Below, piece after piece: positions 8,637-18,415 of a stretch of DNA of 64,000 nt. A program made the position numbers and the translations under genes. Position 1 is the stretch's first letter. Each line of letters opens with the position of its first letter. Under the pieces are notes generated by a model, which saw only the letters and a program-made list of their open reading frames with translations, was not told where the DNA came from and did not search any database. Source of the stretch: Alphaproteobacteria bacterium US3C007 (GTDB lineage: Bacteria > Pseudomonadota > Alphaproteobacteria > Rhodobacterales > Rhodobacteraceae); the NCBI GenBank assembly GCA_034423775.1, contig CP139918.1:1240001-1304000 (forward strand), written 5' to 3'.

Positions 8637-9197
8637 GTGTCACATGCAGAAGATCACGAAGGCACCCGGAGAGATTTTCTCTACTATGCCACAGCAGGCG
8701 CCGGCGCCATAACAGCGGGCGCAGCGGTTTGGCCTTTGGTCAACCAGATGAACCCATCTGCCGATGTGAAGGCCTTGTCTTCGATTCGTGTGGATATTTC
8801 AGAGATCGAACCGGGCACGCAGCTGACTGTAAAATGGCTGGGCAAGCCCGTCTTCATCCGTCGCCGGACGGAAGATGAAATTTCCGAAGCGCGCGGCGTT
8901 GCCATGGATGATTTGATCGATTTGTCAGCGCGCAACAACAATGCGCCAGAGTTGGATGCAGCGGATGAAAACCGTGCGCTTGACGAGACTGGTGAATGGT
9001 TGGTGATGATGGGCGTGTGCACGCATTTGGGCTGTGTGCCTTTGGGCGATGGCGCTGGCGACTTTCACGGCTGGTTCTGCCCCTGCCATGGATCGCATTA
9101 CGATACATCTGGTCGCATTCGCAAAGGCCCTGCTCCGGAGAACTTGCCGGTGCCTATGGCCGCTTTTGTCGACGATACTACAATCAAATTGGGTTAA
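8637..9197 (+). CDS. petA: Ubiquinol-cytochrome c reductase, Rieske iron-sulfur subunit
   Basis: A 186-residue Rieske protein of the cytochrome bc1 complex. The N-terminus carries a twin-arginine-type signal anchor ([15 protein letters not shown]), which stays as the membrane tether. The [2Fe-2S] cluster motifs are CTHLGC (Cys128, His130) and CPCHGSH (Cys148, His151), with Cys133 and Cys150 forming the usual disulfide. The protein carries electrons from ubiquinol at the Qo site to cytochrome c1. The start is GTG at 8637. petB starts 12 bases downstream in the same operon. Confidence 0.97.
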   Translation: MSHAEDHEGTRRDFLYYATAGAGAITAGAAVWPLVNQMNPSADVKALSSIRVDISEIEPGTQLTVKWLGKPVFIRRRTEDEISEARGVAMDDLIDLSARNNNAPELDAADENRALDETGEWLVMMGVCTHLGCVPLGDGAGDFHGWFCPCHGSHYDTSGRIRKGPAPENLPVPMAAFVDDTTIKLG

Positions 9198-9209
9198 GGA
9201 GTTACTGTA

Positions 9210-10535
9210 ATGGCTGGAATCCCTCACGACCATTTTGAACCGAAAACATCTGGCCAGAAATGGCTGCACAGCCGCTTGCCAGTTGTTGGCTTGCTCTATG
9301 ATACATTGATGCTTCCAACGCCGAAAAACCTCAATTGGATGTGGATCTGGGGCATTGTGCTGACCTTTTGTTTGGCGCTGCAAATTATCACCGGTATCGT
9401 TTTGGTAATGCATTACACCCCGCATGTGGATATGGCTTTTGCGTCTATCGAACACATTATGCGTAATGTGAACGGTGGGCATATGATCCGGTATCTGCAC
9501 ATGAACGGTGCATCGCTGTTCTTTATTGCCGTTTACGCGCATATTTTCCGTGGCCTTTATTATGGCTCTTACAAAGCGCCGCGCGAAGTCACGTGGATCA
9601 TCGGCATGTTGATCTATCTGCTAATGATGGGCACAGCGTTCATGGGCTATGTTTTGCCTTGGGGCCAAATGTCGTTCTGGGGCGCAACCGTTATTACAGG
9701 TCTGTTCGGCGCTATCCCGTTTATCGGAGAGCCCATCCAAACATTGCTGCTTGGTGGCCCGGCGGTCGATAACGCGACACTGAACCGGTTTTTCAGCCTG
9801 CATTATCTATTTCCCTTCCTGATTGCAGGTTTGGTGATCGTGCATATTTGGGCATTCCACACGACCGGGAATAACAACCCAACGGGGGTGGAAGTGCGCC
9901 GCGGCTCAAAAGCCGAAGCCGAGAAAGACACCGTGCCCTTCTGGCCCTATTTTGTGATCAAAGATTTGTTTGCTTTGGCCCTTTTGTTGGCCGTGTTCTT
10001 TGCGATCGTAGGGTTCATGCCAAATTATCTGGGCCATCCGGATAATTATATTGAAGCAAACGCGTTGGCGACTCCGGCACATATTGTGCCAGAATGGTAT
10101 TTCTTACCCTTCTACGCTATTTTGCGCGCCTTCACATCGGAAGTCTGGGTTGTTCAATTGGCCAGCTTCGTAACGGGCGGGATCATCGACGCGAAATTCT
10201 TCGGCGTCTTGGCGATGTTCGGGGCGATTGCTGTTATGGCCTTGGCGCCTTGGCTTGATACATCATCGGTACGCTCTGCGCGCTACCGCCCCATGTTGAA
10301 ATGGTGGTTTGCAATCTTAGTGGTGGATTTCTTCGTGCTAATGTGGCTGGGGGCAATGCCTGCAGAAGAGCCCTATGCAACCTTCTCACTGATTGCGTCT
10401 GCCTATTGGTTTGCCTATTTCTTGGTCATTCTGCCGCTGCTTGGTGTGTTAGAAAAACCATTGCCTGTGCCCGAAACCATTGAAGATGATTTTGACGCGC
10501 ATTACGGCTCGAAAAACGCCACTCCGGCTGAATAA
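9210..10535 (+). CDS. petB: Ubiquinol-cytochrome c reductase, cytochrome b
   Basis: A 441-residue polytopic membrane protein with the cytochrome b N-terminal and C-terminal domains in one chain, the usual length for alphaproteobacteria. It provides two b hemes and both quinone sites. The Qo-site motif PEWY occurs in [16 protein letters not shown]. The heme-ligand helix region includes [20 protein letters not shown], and further His ligands are expected in SLHYLFPF and VIVHIWAFH. GWxxMG-like helices and the ending [10 protein letters not shown] fit the family. It is the middle gene of petABC, with 18 bases to petC. Confidence 0.97.
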   Translation: MAGIPHDHFEPKTSGQKWLHSRLPVVGLLYDTLMLPTPKNLNWMWIWGIVLTFCLALQIITGIVLVMHYTPHVDMAFASIEHIMRNVNGGHMIRYLHMNGASLFFIAVYAHIFRGLYYGSYKAPREVTWIIGMLIYLLMMGTAFMGYVLPWGQMSFWGATVITGLFGAIPFIGEPIQTLLLGGPAVDNATLNRFFSLHYLFPFLIAGLVIVHIWAFHTTGNNNPTGVEVRRGSKAEAEKDTVPFWPYFVIKDLFALALLLAVFFAIVGFMPNYLGHPDNYIEANALATPAHIVPEWYFLPFYAILRAFTSEVWVVQLASFVTGGIIDAKFFGVLAMFGAIAVMALAPWLDTSSVRSARYRPMLKWWFAILVVDFFVLMWLGAMPAEEPYATFSLIASAYWFAYFLVILPLLGVLEKPLPVPETIEDDFDAHYGSKNATPAE

Positions 10536-10553
10536 GTAAAGGGACAGAAAACA

Positions 10554-11348
10554 ATGTTAAGAAACCTGACGATCACGGCCGTCACTGCCCTTGCCTTTGC
10601 CGCATCCGCTGCGTTCGCAGCTGGTGGCGGTGAACAGCATATCGAAGATTATGCGTTTTCTTTTGAAGGGCCGTTCGGCAAGTTTGACCAAAACCAGCTG
10701 CAACGCGGTTTAAAGGTCTACACAGAAGTCTGTGCGGCCTGTCATGGTCTGCGCTATGTGCCTATTCGCACCTTGGCGGATGAGGGTGGGCCGCATTTCA
10801 CGTCGGATCAAGTGCGCGCCTATGCGACCAATTTCGAAGTTTATGATGCGGATCTTGAAGATTACCGCGAGGCCAAGCCAACCGATCATTTTCCTGCAAA
10901 TGATGGCGCAGGTGCACCCGATCTTTCTTTGATGGCGAAAGCGCGGGCGGGATTTCATGGCCCATATGGAACAGGTATCAGCCAGCTGATCAACGGTATG
11001 GGTGGCCCGGAATATATCGCGTCATTGCTGACCGGATATACAGGTGAAGAAAAGGAAGAAGCGGGCGTAACGCTGTATGAGAATACCGCATTTCCAGGTG
11101 GCTGGATCAGCATGGCCCCGCCTTTATATGGCGAGGATGTTGATTATGATGACGGGCATGCCAATGATATTGAGCATGAAGCGGTGGATGTTGCAGCCTT
11201 CTTGATGTGGACAGCCGAGCCAAAAATGATGGCGCGTCAGCACGCTGGATTTGTGGGTGTTTTGATGCTTAGCCTTTTGGCGGCACTTCTCTATCTGACC
11301 AATAAGCGCATCTGGGCGCCTATTAAAAAGAAAAGCAAACAGGCGTAA
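10554..11348 (+). CDS. petC: Ubiquinol-cytochrome c reductase, cytochrome c1
   Basis: A 264-residue precursor. A Sec signal peptide (about 1-22, ending AAFA) exports it. The covalent heme motif CAACH is at 60-64, followed by the family pattern [10 protein letters not shown]. The likely Met heme ligand is in [12 protein letters not shown] (about 187). A single C-terminal transmembrane helix (about 229-247, [15 protein letters not shown]) with a basic cytoplasmic tail anchors it. It passes electrons from the Rieske protein to soluble or membrane cytochrome c. A strong terminator follows 33 bases after its stop. Confidence 0.97.
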   Translation: MLRNLTITAVTALAFAASAAFAAGGGEQHIEDYAFSFEGPFGKFDQNQLQRGLKVYTEVCAACHGLRYVPIRTLADEGGPHFTSDQVRAYATNFEVYDADLEDYREAKPTDHFPANDGAGAPDLSLMAKARAGFHGPYGTGISQLINGMGGPEYIASLLTGYTGEEKEEAGVTLYENTAFPGGWISMAPPLYGEDVDYDDGHANDIEHEAVDVAAFLMWTAEPKMMARQHAGFVGVLMLSLLAALLYLTNKRIWAPIKKKSKQA

Positions 11349-11381
11349 CCGTCAAATAAAACTGATGTTACAAAGCGATAG

Positions 11382-11406
11382 GCCCGCCAGTCATGGCGGG
11401 CTTTTT
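11382..11406 (+). terminator. Rho-independent terminator of petABC
   Basis: GCCCGCCA (11382-11389) pairs perfectly with TGGCGGGC (11394-11401) around a 4-base loop and is followed directly by TTTTT. Its position just after petC ends the bc1 operon. Confidence 0.92.
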
Positions 11407-11468
11407 GCGTTTTGCTGCGTCTTGTCGCCTAAGGCTTCGGATCAGGGCCCGTTGGGGCTTTGCATCCC

Positions 11469-12686
11469 CTAGCCGATTGGCAGAATGGGGGCGGGTCTTG
11501 AGGGTTTAGACCACCATAAGAAAAACCCTGCGATGGCCATATTCAGCAGATTCCACACGATGCCATTTATAAAGGCCAGCTCATATGAGCCCGTTTTGAC
11601 ATAGATCCAGCCTGACATCCAACCGCCCAGAGCCATCCCCAAGATTGTTGTCATCAACACAAACCCAACCCGGCTACCGGCTTCATGCCCGGGCAAATAC
11701 TCCCGCACAATCAAGGCGTAGCTGGGCACAATACCGCCCTGCGCCAAACCAAACATCAAAGACACGGCATAAAGCGACATCATCGAATTTGATGGCAGAT
11801 AGAAGATCAACCCCAAACATTGCAAGACCGAGCCAATTAAAAGCGTTTTTACCCCGCCCAAGCGATCCGCCAGAACCCCCGAGATTACCCGCGACACCAC
11901 GCCGCCCAACAGCATTAAGGATAACATTTCAGCGCCGACCACGGCGCCAAATCCCAGATCCACGCAATAGGCTACGATATGGACCTGCGGCATCGACATC
12001 GCCACACAACACGCAATACCCGCAATCCCTAATAACGCAGTGACGCGGTTCGAGGACATTGTGGTCATTGCCAATCTTTCGCGCGAAATATGATCCGCAT
12101 GGGCGCTGCTTTCCGCGTTGAGCTTCGCTTTCAACCACAGCGCCAAAGGCATCATGATTGCCAAAGATAGGCCCGCCAAAACCACGTAAGTGCTTCGCCA
12201 GCCCTGCAATTCGATGACATCTTTGAGCACCCATGGCCAAAGCGCCCCTGAAAAATAATTGCCACTTGCGGCCAGCGCCACCGCGATGCCTCGCCGTTTT
12301 AAAAACCAGTGTGACACATCGGCAATCAATGGTCCGAAGGTTGCAGCATTGCCGAGCCCAATCAAAAATTGAAAGCCGCTTATCACAGCGATAGAGGATG
12401 CTGAGGCCGCCCCCGCAAGCCCGATCGCATTGAGCACAGCGGCCGCTATAAGAACCCGCACGATCCCATAACGATCCACAAATCCACCGATAATAAAATT
12501 GCCAAAGGCAAACCCGATCATGGTAAGCGTATAGGGAAGCGCGGCCTCCGAACGATCAATGTGAAATTCGCTTTGTATCGCGGGCATCACGACAATAATA
12601 AGCCACATTCCCACATTCCCAATCGTTGCGATCGCCAATGTGACGCCCAGACGGAACCAAGAATATTTGCTATCATGCTGTATCAT
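11469..12686 (-). CDS. Major facilitator superfamily transporter
   Basis: About 405 residues with twelve predicted hydrophobic helices. The loop between helices 2 and 3 reads GGFVDRYGIVRVL, an MFS signature, and the equivalent loop in the second half reads GVLADRLGGVKTLL. The overall pattern resembles oxalate/formate antiporter and monocarboxylate-type MFS members, but the substrate cannot be set. I prefer the ATG at 12686 (MIQHDSKYSW) over a TTG ten codons upstream; neither has a strong ribosome-binding site. It lies 45 bases after the DUF3726-like gene on the same strand, so it may share its transcript. Confidence 0.85.
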   Translation of the reverse strand: MIQHDSKYSWFRLGVTLAIATIGNVGMWLIIVVMPAIQSEFHIDRSEAALPYTLTMIGFAFGNFIIGGFVDRYGIVRVLIAAAVLNAIGLAGAASASSIAVISGFQFLIGLGNAATFGPLIADVSHWFLKRRGIAVALAASGNYFSGALWPWVLKDVIELQGWRSTYVVLAGLSLAIMMPLALWLKAKLNAESSAHADHISRERLAMTTMSSNRVTALLGIAGIACCVAMSMPQVHIVAYCVDLGFGAVVGAEMLSLMLLGGVVSRVISGVLADRLGGVKTLLIGSVLQCLGLIFYLPSNSMMSLYAVSLMFGLAQGGIVPSYALIVREYLPGHEAGSRVGFVLMTTILGMALGGWMSGWIYVKTGSYELAFINGIVWNLLNMAIAGFFLWWSKPSRPAPILPIG

Positions 12687-12731
12687 GTAACGGCTTTGGC
12701 CGGTGCATTTGGCCAAAGCCGGTCAGTTGGC

Positions 12732-13310
12732 CTAATCATTGTCATTCAGCCCGGCACCTGCGCCGGCCAATCTGCTGGCTTCGGTTGCTGGTGCATAGGT
12801 TTTTTCCGCCAGTCGCTCTAGGGCGCGATAACATTCTTTTGAAATCTGCGCGCGTGAGGATTTTTGGAGCGTCTTTCCCAAGCCGGCTTCACCCGTTTCT
12901 ATCCTTACCTCTATTGGGCCCGCGGCGTGAATTTGGTCTATTTTCGTATAGATCAAATCTGATTTTGAAAGATATAAACTGACGCCATCCCAAGCGATAT
13001 GCAGCCAAATATCGGTATCGGCCAGCGATAAAGCCGCGAAGGGAATTAAAAGTGCTGGGGCGTGCATCGGCTGCGACGACTGCCAATTTTGCTGCGCCCA
13101 CGCCCCATCGCTTAAAGCGGGCCCGATATAAAGCGGGTTGGTTTTGGGCGGCTGGCCCAAAGCTTGGCATAACGATTCTGCTCCGTTTAACCCGTGCTCG
13201 CATAAATACCGGGCGGCCATACCAGCTTCTTCTGCAATCCCCCAGGGCACTCCGCTGCCGCGGGCCGCTTTGCGTGCTAAGGCTTGAAACTCATTTAACG
13301 AATAGCTCAT
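12732..13310 (-). CDS. DUF3726-like protein of unknown function
   Basis: A 192-residue protein starting MSYSLNEFQALARKAARG, followed by GVPWGIAEEAGMAARYLCEHG. I recall this N-terminal pattern from Roseobacter proteins annotated DUF3726; the function of that family is not known to me. No signal peptide or membrane helix is visible. The ATG at 13310 overlaps the stop of the upstream 566-residue gene by four bases (ATGA), so the two are translationally coupled. The frame is open a further 33 codons upstream, but that part lies inside the neighbour and is not needed. Confidence 0.8.
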   Translation of the reverse strand: MSYSLNEFQALARKAARGSGVPWGIAEEAGMAARYLCEHGLNGAESLCQALGQPPKTNPLYIGPALSDGAWAQQNWQSSQPMHAPALLIPFAALSLADTDIWLHIAWDGVSLYLSKSDLIYTKIDQIHAAGPIEVRIETGEAGLGKTLQKSSRAQISKECYRALERLAEKTYAPATEASRLAGAGAGLNDND

Positions 13311-15007
13311 TCGGCGGCGCTGAGCGGCGGGTAGGTCCAATGATCCGGGTCTGATTGTGCGAGCTCGTGTGGAAACGGGGCCATCCGGAACATATTGATC
13401 CGCACCCAACGATCGGAACGCGGGTCAAAATGCGTTGCGCCGAAAAATGACAGCTTTGCCCGCAATAGGTCAATGGGCAGCATTTCGGCATCGATCGTAT
13501 TGTCGCGGATTTCCGCATAGTCACAGCGCGCCGCCAGCTGGCACCGCCTCACGCTATGGCGATGCTCGGGATGCGCCATTAAGAACTCTGCCACCTGTGC
13601 GGTGTCTGGCATGCTATCCAGATCTTTATAAAGCCGCGCGGCATCGCGGCCCGGTTGCAGCGGTTGCTCAAATTCGGCGATATCTTCATCGAAACGTTCG
13701 CCCAGACGCGGCTCGAGCTTTTCACAAGAGACGTACCAGGCGCGCGAATTGGGTTGTTTTTGTGCCCAGTCGATTTCCAGCGCCCAGTCATAAATCATTT
13801 CGCAAAGCGCTTTTAGGCGCCCAATTGACATGCTGCCATCGATCCGAAACCCTGTGAGCTCATCTGCAGTCATGCAGCTGCTAAGCCCATCGATCAGATC
13901 TCCATAAGGTTCCATCATCAGGCTGATCAGCAATTCTTGGCCATCTTGGCCTAAATTCTTTTGACCCCATAAGAAAAGCTGGTTCCAAGGCGCTGGCGTA
14001 TTGAACTTGAAATCAGGAATATACGCGATCAATTGCTCTATATCAGGTTTAAGCTTAGCCAATTTTTGAACTTGTAACGGATGTTCTGAGTGCCAATCTT
14101 TGATATTTTGCAACGCGCGTGGCAGCAGCTCTTGAAACGTATCTATGGCGTCTTGGCTGGCCCATTCTACGCGCCGCACCCGCGCCAAAGCTTCTTCTTT
14201 GGCAGCAATCCAATTGTTTAAAAGCATCGGGTGGTTGATTAAGAACGGGGCCATGCCAAGCCCTGTGGAATTGCCAATTCCAAATTTTCTACGCAAGCTT
14301 GGATCAAGCACAACGGCGCGTTGGCCACCTTGTGCGCGGGCCATATGTTCGACAAGATCCAATGCGAATGCGCGTATCAGAAAGACCGTCAGCATCTCTA
14401 TTTGAAAAGCGCCCTGACATTCGTCGCGCTCTTTCAGCGTTTCCCGATCCGCCGCACCAAATTTTCCCGATCCATACACCGCAGTGGTGCGCATTAAATA
14501 TCCCACTTGATCGACCAAAGTCGCATCAGGCTGTTGGCCGGTCGCCAAGCGCTGAACTACATGATCCCAAAGTCGGACGGATCGGTTGGCGCGTGAGATG
14601 GTCAATTCGCTTTCTTGCGCGCGGCCTGCTTCTTGCAGTGGAATATTTTGGCGCAAGCGCGCTATATCTTGCGTGGATGGCACACCGTCAAACAGCGTGA
14701 ACGTGGCGTCCCATTCTGTTGCAATTACCCGGTCTGAGCGTTTTTCGGGCGCCAAGTCATTTGCAAAGGCCACCAAAGAATAGGTATTTTTTGGCCCATG
14801 GGCGCTATAAACCGCAACGCCAACGCCCTGTTTATCGATATCGAATAAAGCTGCCTCAAAGCGCCATTCCTGTGATTTCAAGCGCCTCAACAACACCCGC
14901 ATAAACGATAAACGATGTTGATGGAAACAGCCCATACGCGAAAGGCGCATAACCTCTGAGGCAGGACGCGGAGCTATCGTTTCAAGCGATATATCTTGTT
15001 TTTGCAT
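13307..15007 (-). CDS. Conserved-looking 566-residue protein, function not recognised
   Basis: A 566-residue, apparently soluble protein that I cannot assign to a family. Normal codon use and tight coupling (ATGA overlap) to the DUF3726-like gene show it is real. It has no signal peptide and no clear membrane helix. Visible features are an N-terminal region rich in Arg/His (MGCFHQHRLSFMRVLLRRL), a central segment VYGSGKFGAADRETLKERDE, the stretch RKFGIGNSTGLGMAPFLINH, which could be a ligand or nucleotide loop, and a His/Cys-bearing part HRHSVRRCQLAARCDYAEI near 510. A Fur-like inverted repeat lies upstream. With the following genes it forms an unknown-DUF3726-MFS cluster. Confidence 0.85.
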   Translation of the reverse strand: MQKQDISLETIAPRPASEVMRLSRMGCFHQHRLSFMRVLLRRLKSQEWRFEAALFDIDKQGVGVAVYSAHGPKNTYSLVAFANDLAPEKRSDRVIATEWDATFTLFDGVPSTQDIARLRQNIPLQEAGRAQESELTISRANRSVRLWDHVVQRLATGQQPDATLVDQVGYLMRTTAVYGSGKFGAADRETLKERDECQGAFQIEMLTVFLIRAFALDLVEHMARAQGGQRAVVLDPSLRRKFGIGNSTGLGMAPFLINHPMLLNNWIAAKEEALARVRRVEWASQDAIDTFQELLPRALQNIKDWHSEHPLQVQKLAKLKPDIEQLIAYIPDFKFNTPAPWNQLFLWGQKNLGQDGQELLISLMMEPYGDLIDGLSSCMTADELTGFRIDGSMSIGRLKALCEMIYDWALEIDWAQKQPNSRAWYVSCEKLEPRLGERFDEDIAEFEQPLQPGRDAARLYKDLDSMPDTAQVAEFLMAHPEHRHSVRRCQLAARCDYAEIRDNTIDAEMLPIDLLRAKLSFFGATHFDPRSDRWVRINMFRMAPFPHELAQSDPDHWTYPPLSAAE

Positions 15008-15072
15008 GGCGATTGACTTGCTATATCGAAAAATATGACCTGCAGTAGGTTACGCAAAAACAAAACGATAAT

Positions 15073-15087
15073 AAAGAATAATTCTCA
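15073..15087. promoter_or_regulatory. Fur-like 7-1-7 imperfect inverted repeat upstream of the 566-residue gene
   Basis: On the minus strand the site reads TGAGAAT-T-ATTCTTT. The left half equals a classical 7-1-7 Fur half-site and the right half has two mismatches. It lies about 66 bases ahead of the gene start, in the 97-base gap after the upstream kinase gene. AT-rich chance symmetry is a serious alternative. Confidence 0.25.
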
Positions 15088-15104
15088 TTACAGCCTGCGT
15101 GATT

Positions 15105-17705
15105 TCAACGCGCCTTTTGGGCGATCGATGCGGCCAATTCTGATTGGGTTTTGTTCCAAATCACCCCAATGTTTTCGATGAGGTGTGACACTTGATCGGC
15201 CCTATCAGATCGAGCAGCCAGCTCGATCATATTAAGCTTTTGATGCAGCGCTAAAGCCCCAAGCACGGCCGCTGATCCGGCCGCTCGATGGACCAATTCA
15301 ATCGTTTCCTTGGTCAGCTTGCCTTTTGAACCCGCATCAGTTGGGTCCAGCAATTTCAACATTTCATCAGTTTCATGGATAAATTGCTGCATCAAATTTT
15401 GTAATTTATCAGCGCCCAGTTGGGTCAGGATATCTTGGATATGAGGCTGGTCCAAAATTGCAATTTTTCCGCTTGCGTCGCGATCTGTGAGGGGATCTTT
15501 TTTCGGCGCAGATTGTGGGCAATAGAGCCGAATTTTTTCAAGCAATATGCGTCTGTCGATCGGTTTGATGATTTTATCGTTGATTCCAGCTGCCAAGAAT
15601 TCATCGATTTCGTCGGGCATAGCATGCGCTGTCACGGCAATAATTGGTGTATTTGCAGAGGCGCACCCGCTTGAGCGGATACGCCTTGAGGCTTCTATCC
15701 CATCCATGACCGGCATGCTGATATCGATAAGAATGAGGTCAAATTTTTGTTTTGCCGCCGCCTCTACGCCACATTTGCCGTTTTTTACTTCGGTGACCTG
15801 ATGCCCTTCAAGCTTAAGCATTTCCTGCAGGATAAAGCGATTAATCTCATTATCTTCCACCATCAAGATGTTGATCGGGCTGAGATGATTGACGAACCTT
15901 GCCAGATTCAGCGGCGTTTCCAAAGCTGGCAGGTGCGGTTTGAAGGCGATACGAAACAAAAATGTTGAGCCTTCTCCAAAGGCGCTTTCCGCGCTCAGTT
16001 GACCCCCCATTAAATCTACAAGCCGGCGCACGATGCCAAGCCCAAGGCCGGTACTGGCCGAAAAATCCGCATTGGCTTGGTTCGAGGTTTCAAAATCATC
16101 ATAAATACGGCCAAGCCGATCAGGGGTGATACCGATGCCGGTGTCACGCACGCGAAACTCGACGATGATCGCATCCGGGCTTTGTGTCATTATCTCGGTT
16201 TCGATCAAGATTTTTCCATCGCGGGTGAATTGCGTGGCATTGCTGAGCAGATTGAGAAGAATCTGCTGTAATTTCACTTTATCCCCAAGGATATCCGGTG
16301 CTGCAGAATGCACCCATTGGTGCCGGATTTCATTGCCTTTTTCATCGCTTAAAGCGGCATGGCTGGTGATCACTTCCGCAATCAGTTGGTCCAATTGAAT
16401 AGGATCTGCTCTAAGCTCAGCTTGCGCCTCATTCACTTTTGAAATGTCGAGTGCATTTTCTATTTGTGCCAAAAGCATCCGCCCCGAGGCATCCATCGTT
16501 TCGACATAGCGTTTTTGTATAGGGTAAAGATCCGTGTCGTTTAACAGTTTCAATGCCCCCAAAAGCCCTTGCAGCGGGTTACGCATTTCGTGGCTGTTGG
16601 TGGCGATAAAGGCGGTTTTTTGCTGCTCGCTTTGCCGCGCAACATTCAGGGCATTGATGATATTTTTTTGCTTTGCTTTTTCTTGGGTAAGATCGCGAAT
16701 AACAACAGAGATGCGCGAACGCGCCCCTGGGGCGATTGGCTGAAAGGAGATTTCCGCTGGAAAGGTTTCGCCCGATTTGCGCTGCAGCCACGCTTTGAAC
16801 CGCTGCGCATGCTCTGGCGTTGCGATAGGGCTTAGGGCAAAGGGTTTCAGTTCTTTTCGATACCGGTTTAACAATTTTGGCGGTATAAGGAGATCTTCGA
16901 TATTACGCTCTAATGCTTCCTCTTTGGTATATCCGAACACGGGTCCGGCATTGTTTTTATACTCGGTGATAATACCGTCTTTTGAGAGGTTCAGAACGGC
17001 GTCGTGGGCGCTGGCCGCAAGGCTTTCTGGGCGCGGAATTTGAGTGTCTTTTTTGGTGCTTGGCGTTGCGCGCGCGGCCCTTTGCCGTGCTATTAAAATG
17101 GCGGCTAGACTTATCGAAAACCCTGCCAAGATGGTTAAAAGGGCCAATCGCAGATAGATCCATGGCGTTAGGGCACTCTCTGCCTGTGGTGATGCGATCA
17201 AGCTGTTTGCAGGCACTTCAGAGATAATTTTAATGGGAGTTTGAAGGTTTCGTAAGTCTTTTACTAAATTTGGAAGCGTCGTTTTAAGCTGTGCATTTGA
17301 TTGCTCAATAAGAGGCGCATTTTCGGATAGGAACTTTTGCACTTTATTTATATTTAGTTTCAGCGGATGTGTTCGTGGAAGATCTTGATAATATTGCGAT
17401 GCGCTAAGCAATTCCGATTTGGAGTGAAATGACTTAAATTCTTTTCGCAATCTTTTAAGCTCACTGACCGGGTCGCTTGATGCTTGATGCGCGCTTAAGA
17501 CAAGAAATGCATATTGTACGCTGAGCTGTCGGAAGGCCCCTAAACTTTCTTCGGCGGCGGGCTGTCCAAAAAGTCGCGCCTTGTGATTTATTTCAACCGT
17601 TACATACCCGATAAGAGCCAACGCCAAAGCCAGCAAAGCCGCGATACCAACCCGTCGTTTCTTGAAGGATGGATCTGGATTCAAAGATGCTGGCTGACCA
17701 CCCAT
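15105..17705 (-). CDS. Membrane hybrid histidine kinase with receiver and HPt domains
   Basis: An 866-residue tripartite kinase. Two transmembrane helices (about 19-38 and 183-206) enclose a periplasmic, largely helical sensor of about 145 residues. A PAS domain (about 230-345) contains GIITEYKNNAGPVFGYTKEE. HisKA has its His near 372 in NSHEMRNPLQG, with Asn replacing the common Thr. The ATPase domain shows LLNLLSNATQF, DTGIGI and STGLGLGI. The receiver (about 611-728) has ILIDISMPVMDG. The C-terminal HPt domain carries VHRAAGSAAVLGA with His near 806. This BvgS/EvgS-like layout fits a phosphorelay to the divergent LuxR-type regulator. The signal is unknown. Confidence 0.94.
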   Translation of the reverse strand: MGGQPASLNPDPSFKKRRVGIAALLALALALIGYVTVEINHKARLFGQPAAEESLGAFRQLSVQYAFLVLSAHQASSDPVSELKRLRKEFKSFHSKSELLSASQYYQDLPRTHPLKLNINKVQKFLSENAPLIEQSNAQLKTTLPNLVKDLRNLQTPIKIISEVPANSLIASPQAESALTPWIYLRLALLTILAGFSISLAAILIARQRAARATPSTKKDTQIPRPESLAASAHDAVLNLSKDGIITEYKNNAGPVFGYTKEEALERNIEDLLIPPKLLNRYRKELKPFALSPIATPEHAQRFKAWLQRKSGETFPAEISFQPIAPGARSRISVVIRDLTQEKAKQKNIINALNVARQSEQQKTAFIATNSHEMRNPLQGLLGALKLLNDTDLYPIQKRYVETMDASGRMLLAQIENALDISKVNEAQAELRADPIQLDQLIAEVITSHAALSDEKGNEIRHQWVHSAAPDILGDKVKLQQILLNLLSNATQFTRDGKILIETEIMTQSPDAIIVEFRVRDTGIGITPDRLGRIYDDFETSNQANADFSASTGLGLGIVRRLVDLMGGQLSAESAFGEGSTFLFRIAFKPHLPALETPLNLARFVNHLSPINILMVEDNEINRFILQEMLKLEGHQVTEVKNGKCGVEAAAKQKFDLILIDISMPVMDGIEASRRIRSSGCASANTPIIAVTAHAMPDEIDEFLAAGINDKIIKPIDRRILLEKIRLYCPQSAPKKDPLTDRDASGKIAILDQPHIQDILTQLGADKLQNLMQQFIHETDEMLKLLDPTDAGSKGKLTKETIELVHRAAGSAAVLGALALHQKLNMIELAARSDRADQVSHLIENIGVIWNKTQSELAASIAQKAR

Positions 17706-18415
17706 TACGCATCAACCGACAGAAGGCTTGATCTAGCGCAGCGGCGTCGTAACAATAGAGAGCCTTTACATGAACCTGGCCCCTGCTTGGTTTTATGATG
17801 CCCTTCTAATATCATTGGGCGGGTCTTGTGACAGATGCATCCGCCGCGCTACGTTCAGGCTTTTTTCCCCAAACGATATAAAAAAGCCGGTTATTATCCG
17901 CCTTTTCTGTGGCTTTGTTTTGTTCAAAAAAATGAACCATCGTACGGTTTATGACCTTAATATGCGCGATCCGCTGCTTTGTTTTTGCTTTGAGCACGAT
18001 CTGTGATTTAAAAAACCACCGTGTTAAAACTATCAATAATAATCAAAATATAACAACTAAAGCATATAGACGTAAAGAAAAACTACATTTTTTATACTCT
18101 GTGGTATATATAGATATTAAAACATATACAGACTGGGAATTTTGATGCGATATTGACTGTCTTATTACATAATTGAGTCAGGCTCATCTGATTTTGTCCA
18201 AATTGTGGGGTATAAGGTCCGCGCTTTTCAAATAGTTTCCCTTAGAAAACGCCTTAAAAGACCAATTGTGAATTGTGATATACTTTGTAATATAGACAAA
18301 AAGCCTTATGGGTGGGCCAATAGAAAGCCCAAGTAAATGCGTTGCTAGGTTAGAAGTGCGTTCTGAGTATAAGTGGTGATAGGGAAAAAGAACTATAAAT
18401 TGCGAAAGAGACTAA
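17706..18415. other. 710-base AT-rich intergenic region between divergent kinase and response regulator
   Basis: No convincing gene is present. Short frames exist, for example one beginning MNLAPAWFYDALLI at 17770, but they lack family features and their later parts look random. Bases from about 18000 to 18180 are markedly AT-rich compared with the rest of the window. The region probably holds the divergent promoters of the kinase and the LuxR-type regulator; a candidate for the latter is listed separately. I see no tRNA, insertion-sequence end or long repeat. An unannotated small RNA cannot be excluded. Confidence 0.5.
18266..18293 (+). promoter_or_regulatory. Candidate promoter of the LuxR-type regulator
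   Basis: TTGTGA at 18266-18271 and TAATAT at 18288-18293 are 16 bases apart, about 120 bases upstream of the gene start. The surrounding sequence is very AT-rich, so similar matches occur by chance. Confidence 0.3.

Noticed and set aside
17770..18006. 78-codon frame starting MNLAPAWFYDALLI in the AT-rich gap
   Set aside because: The first residues look protein-like, but the rest is irregular in composition and no ribosome-binding site precedes it; not enough for a gene call.
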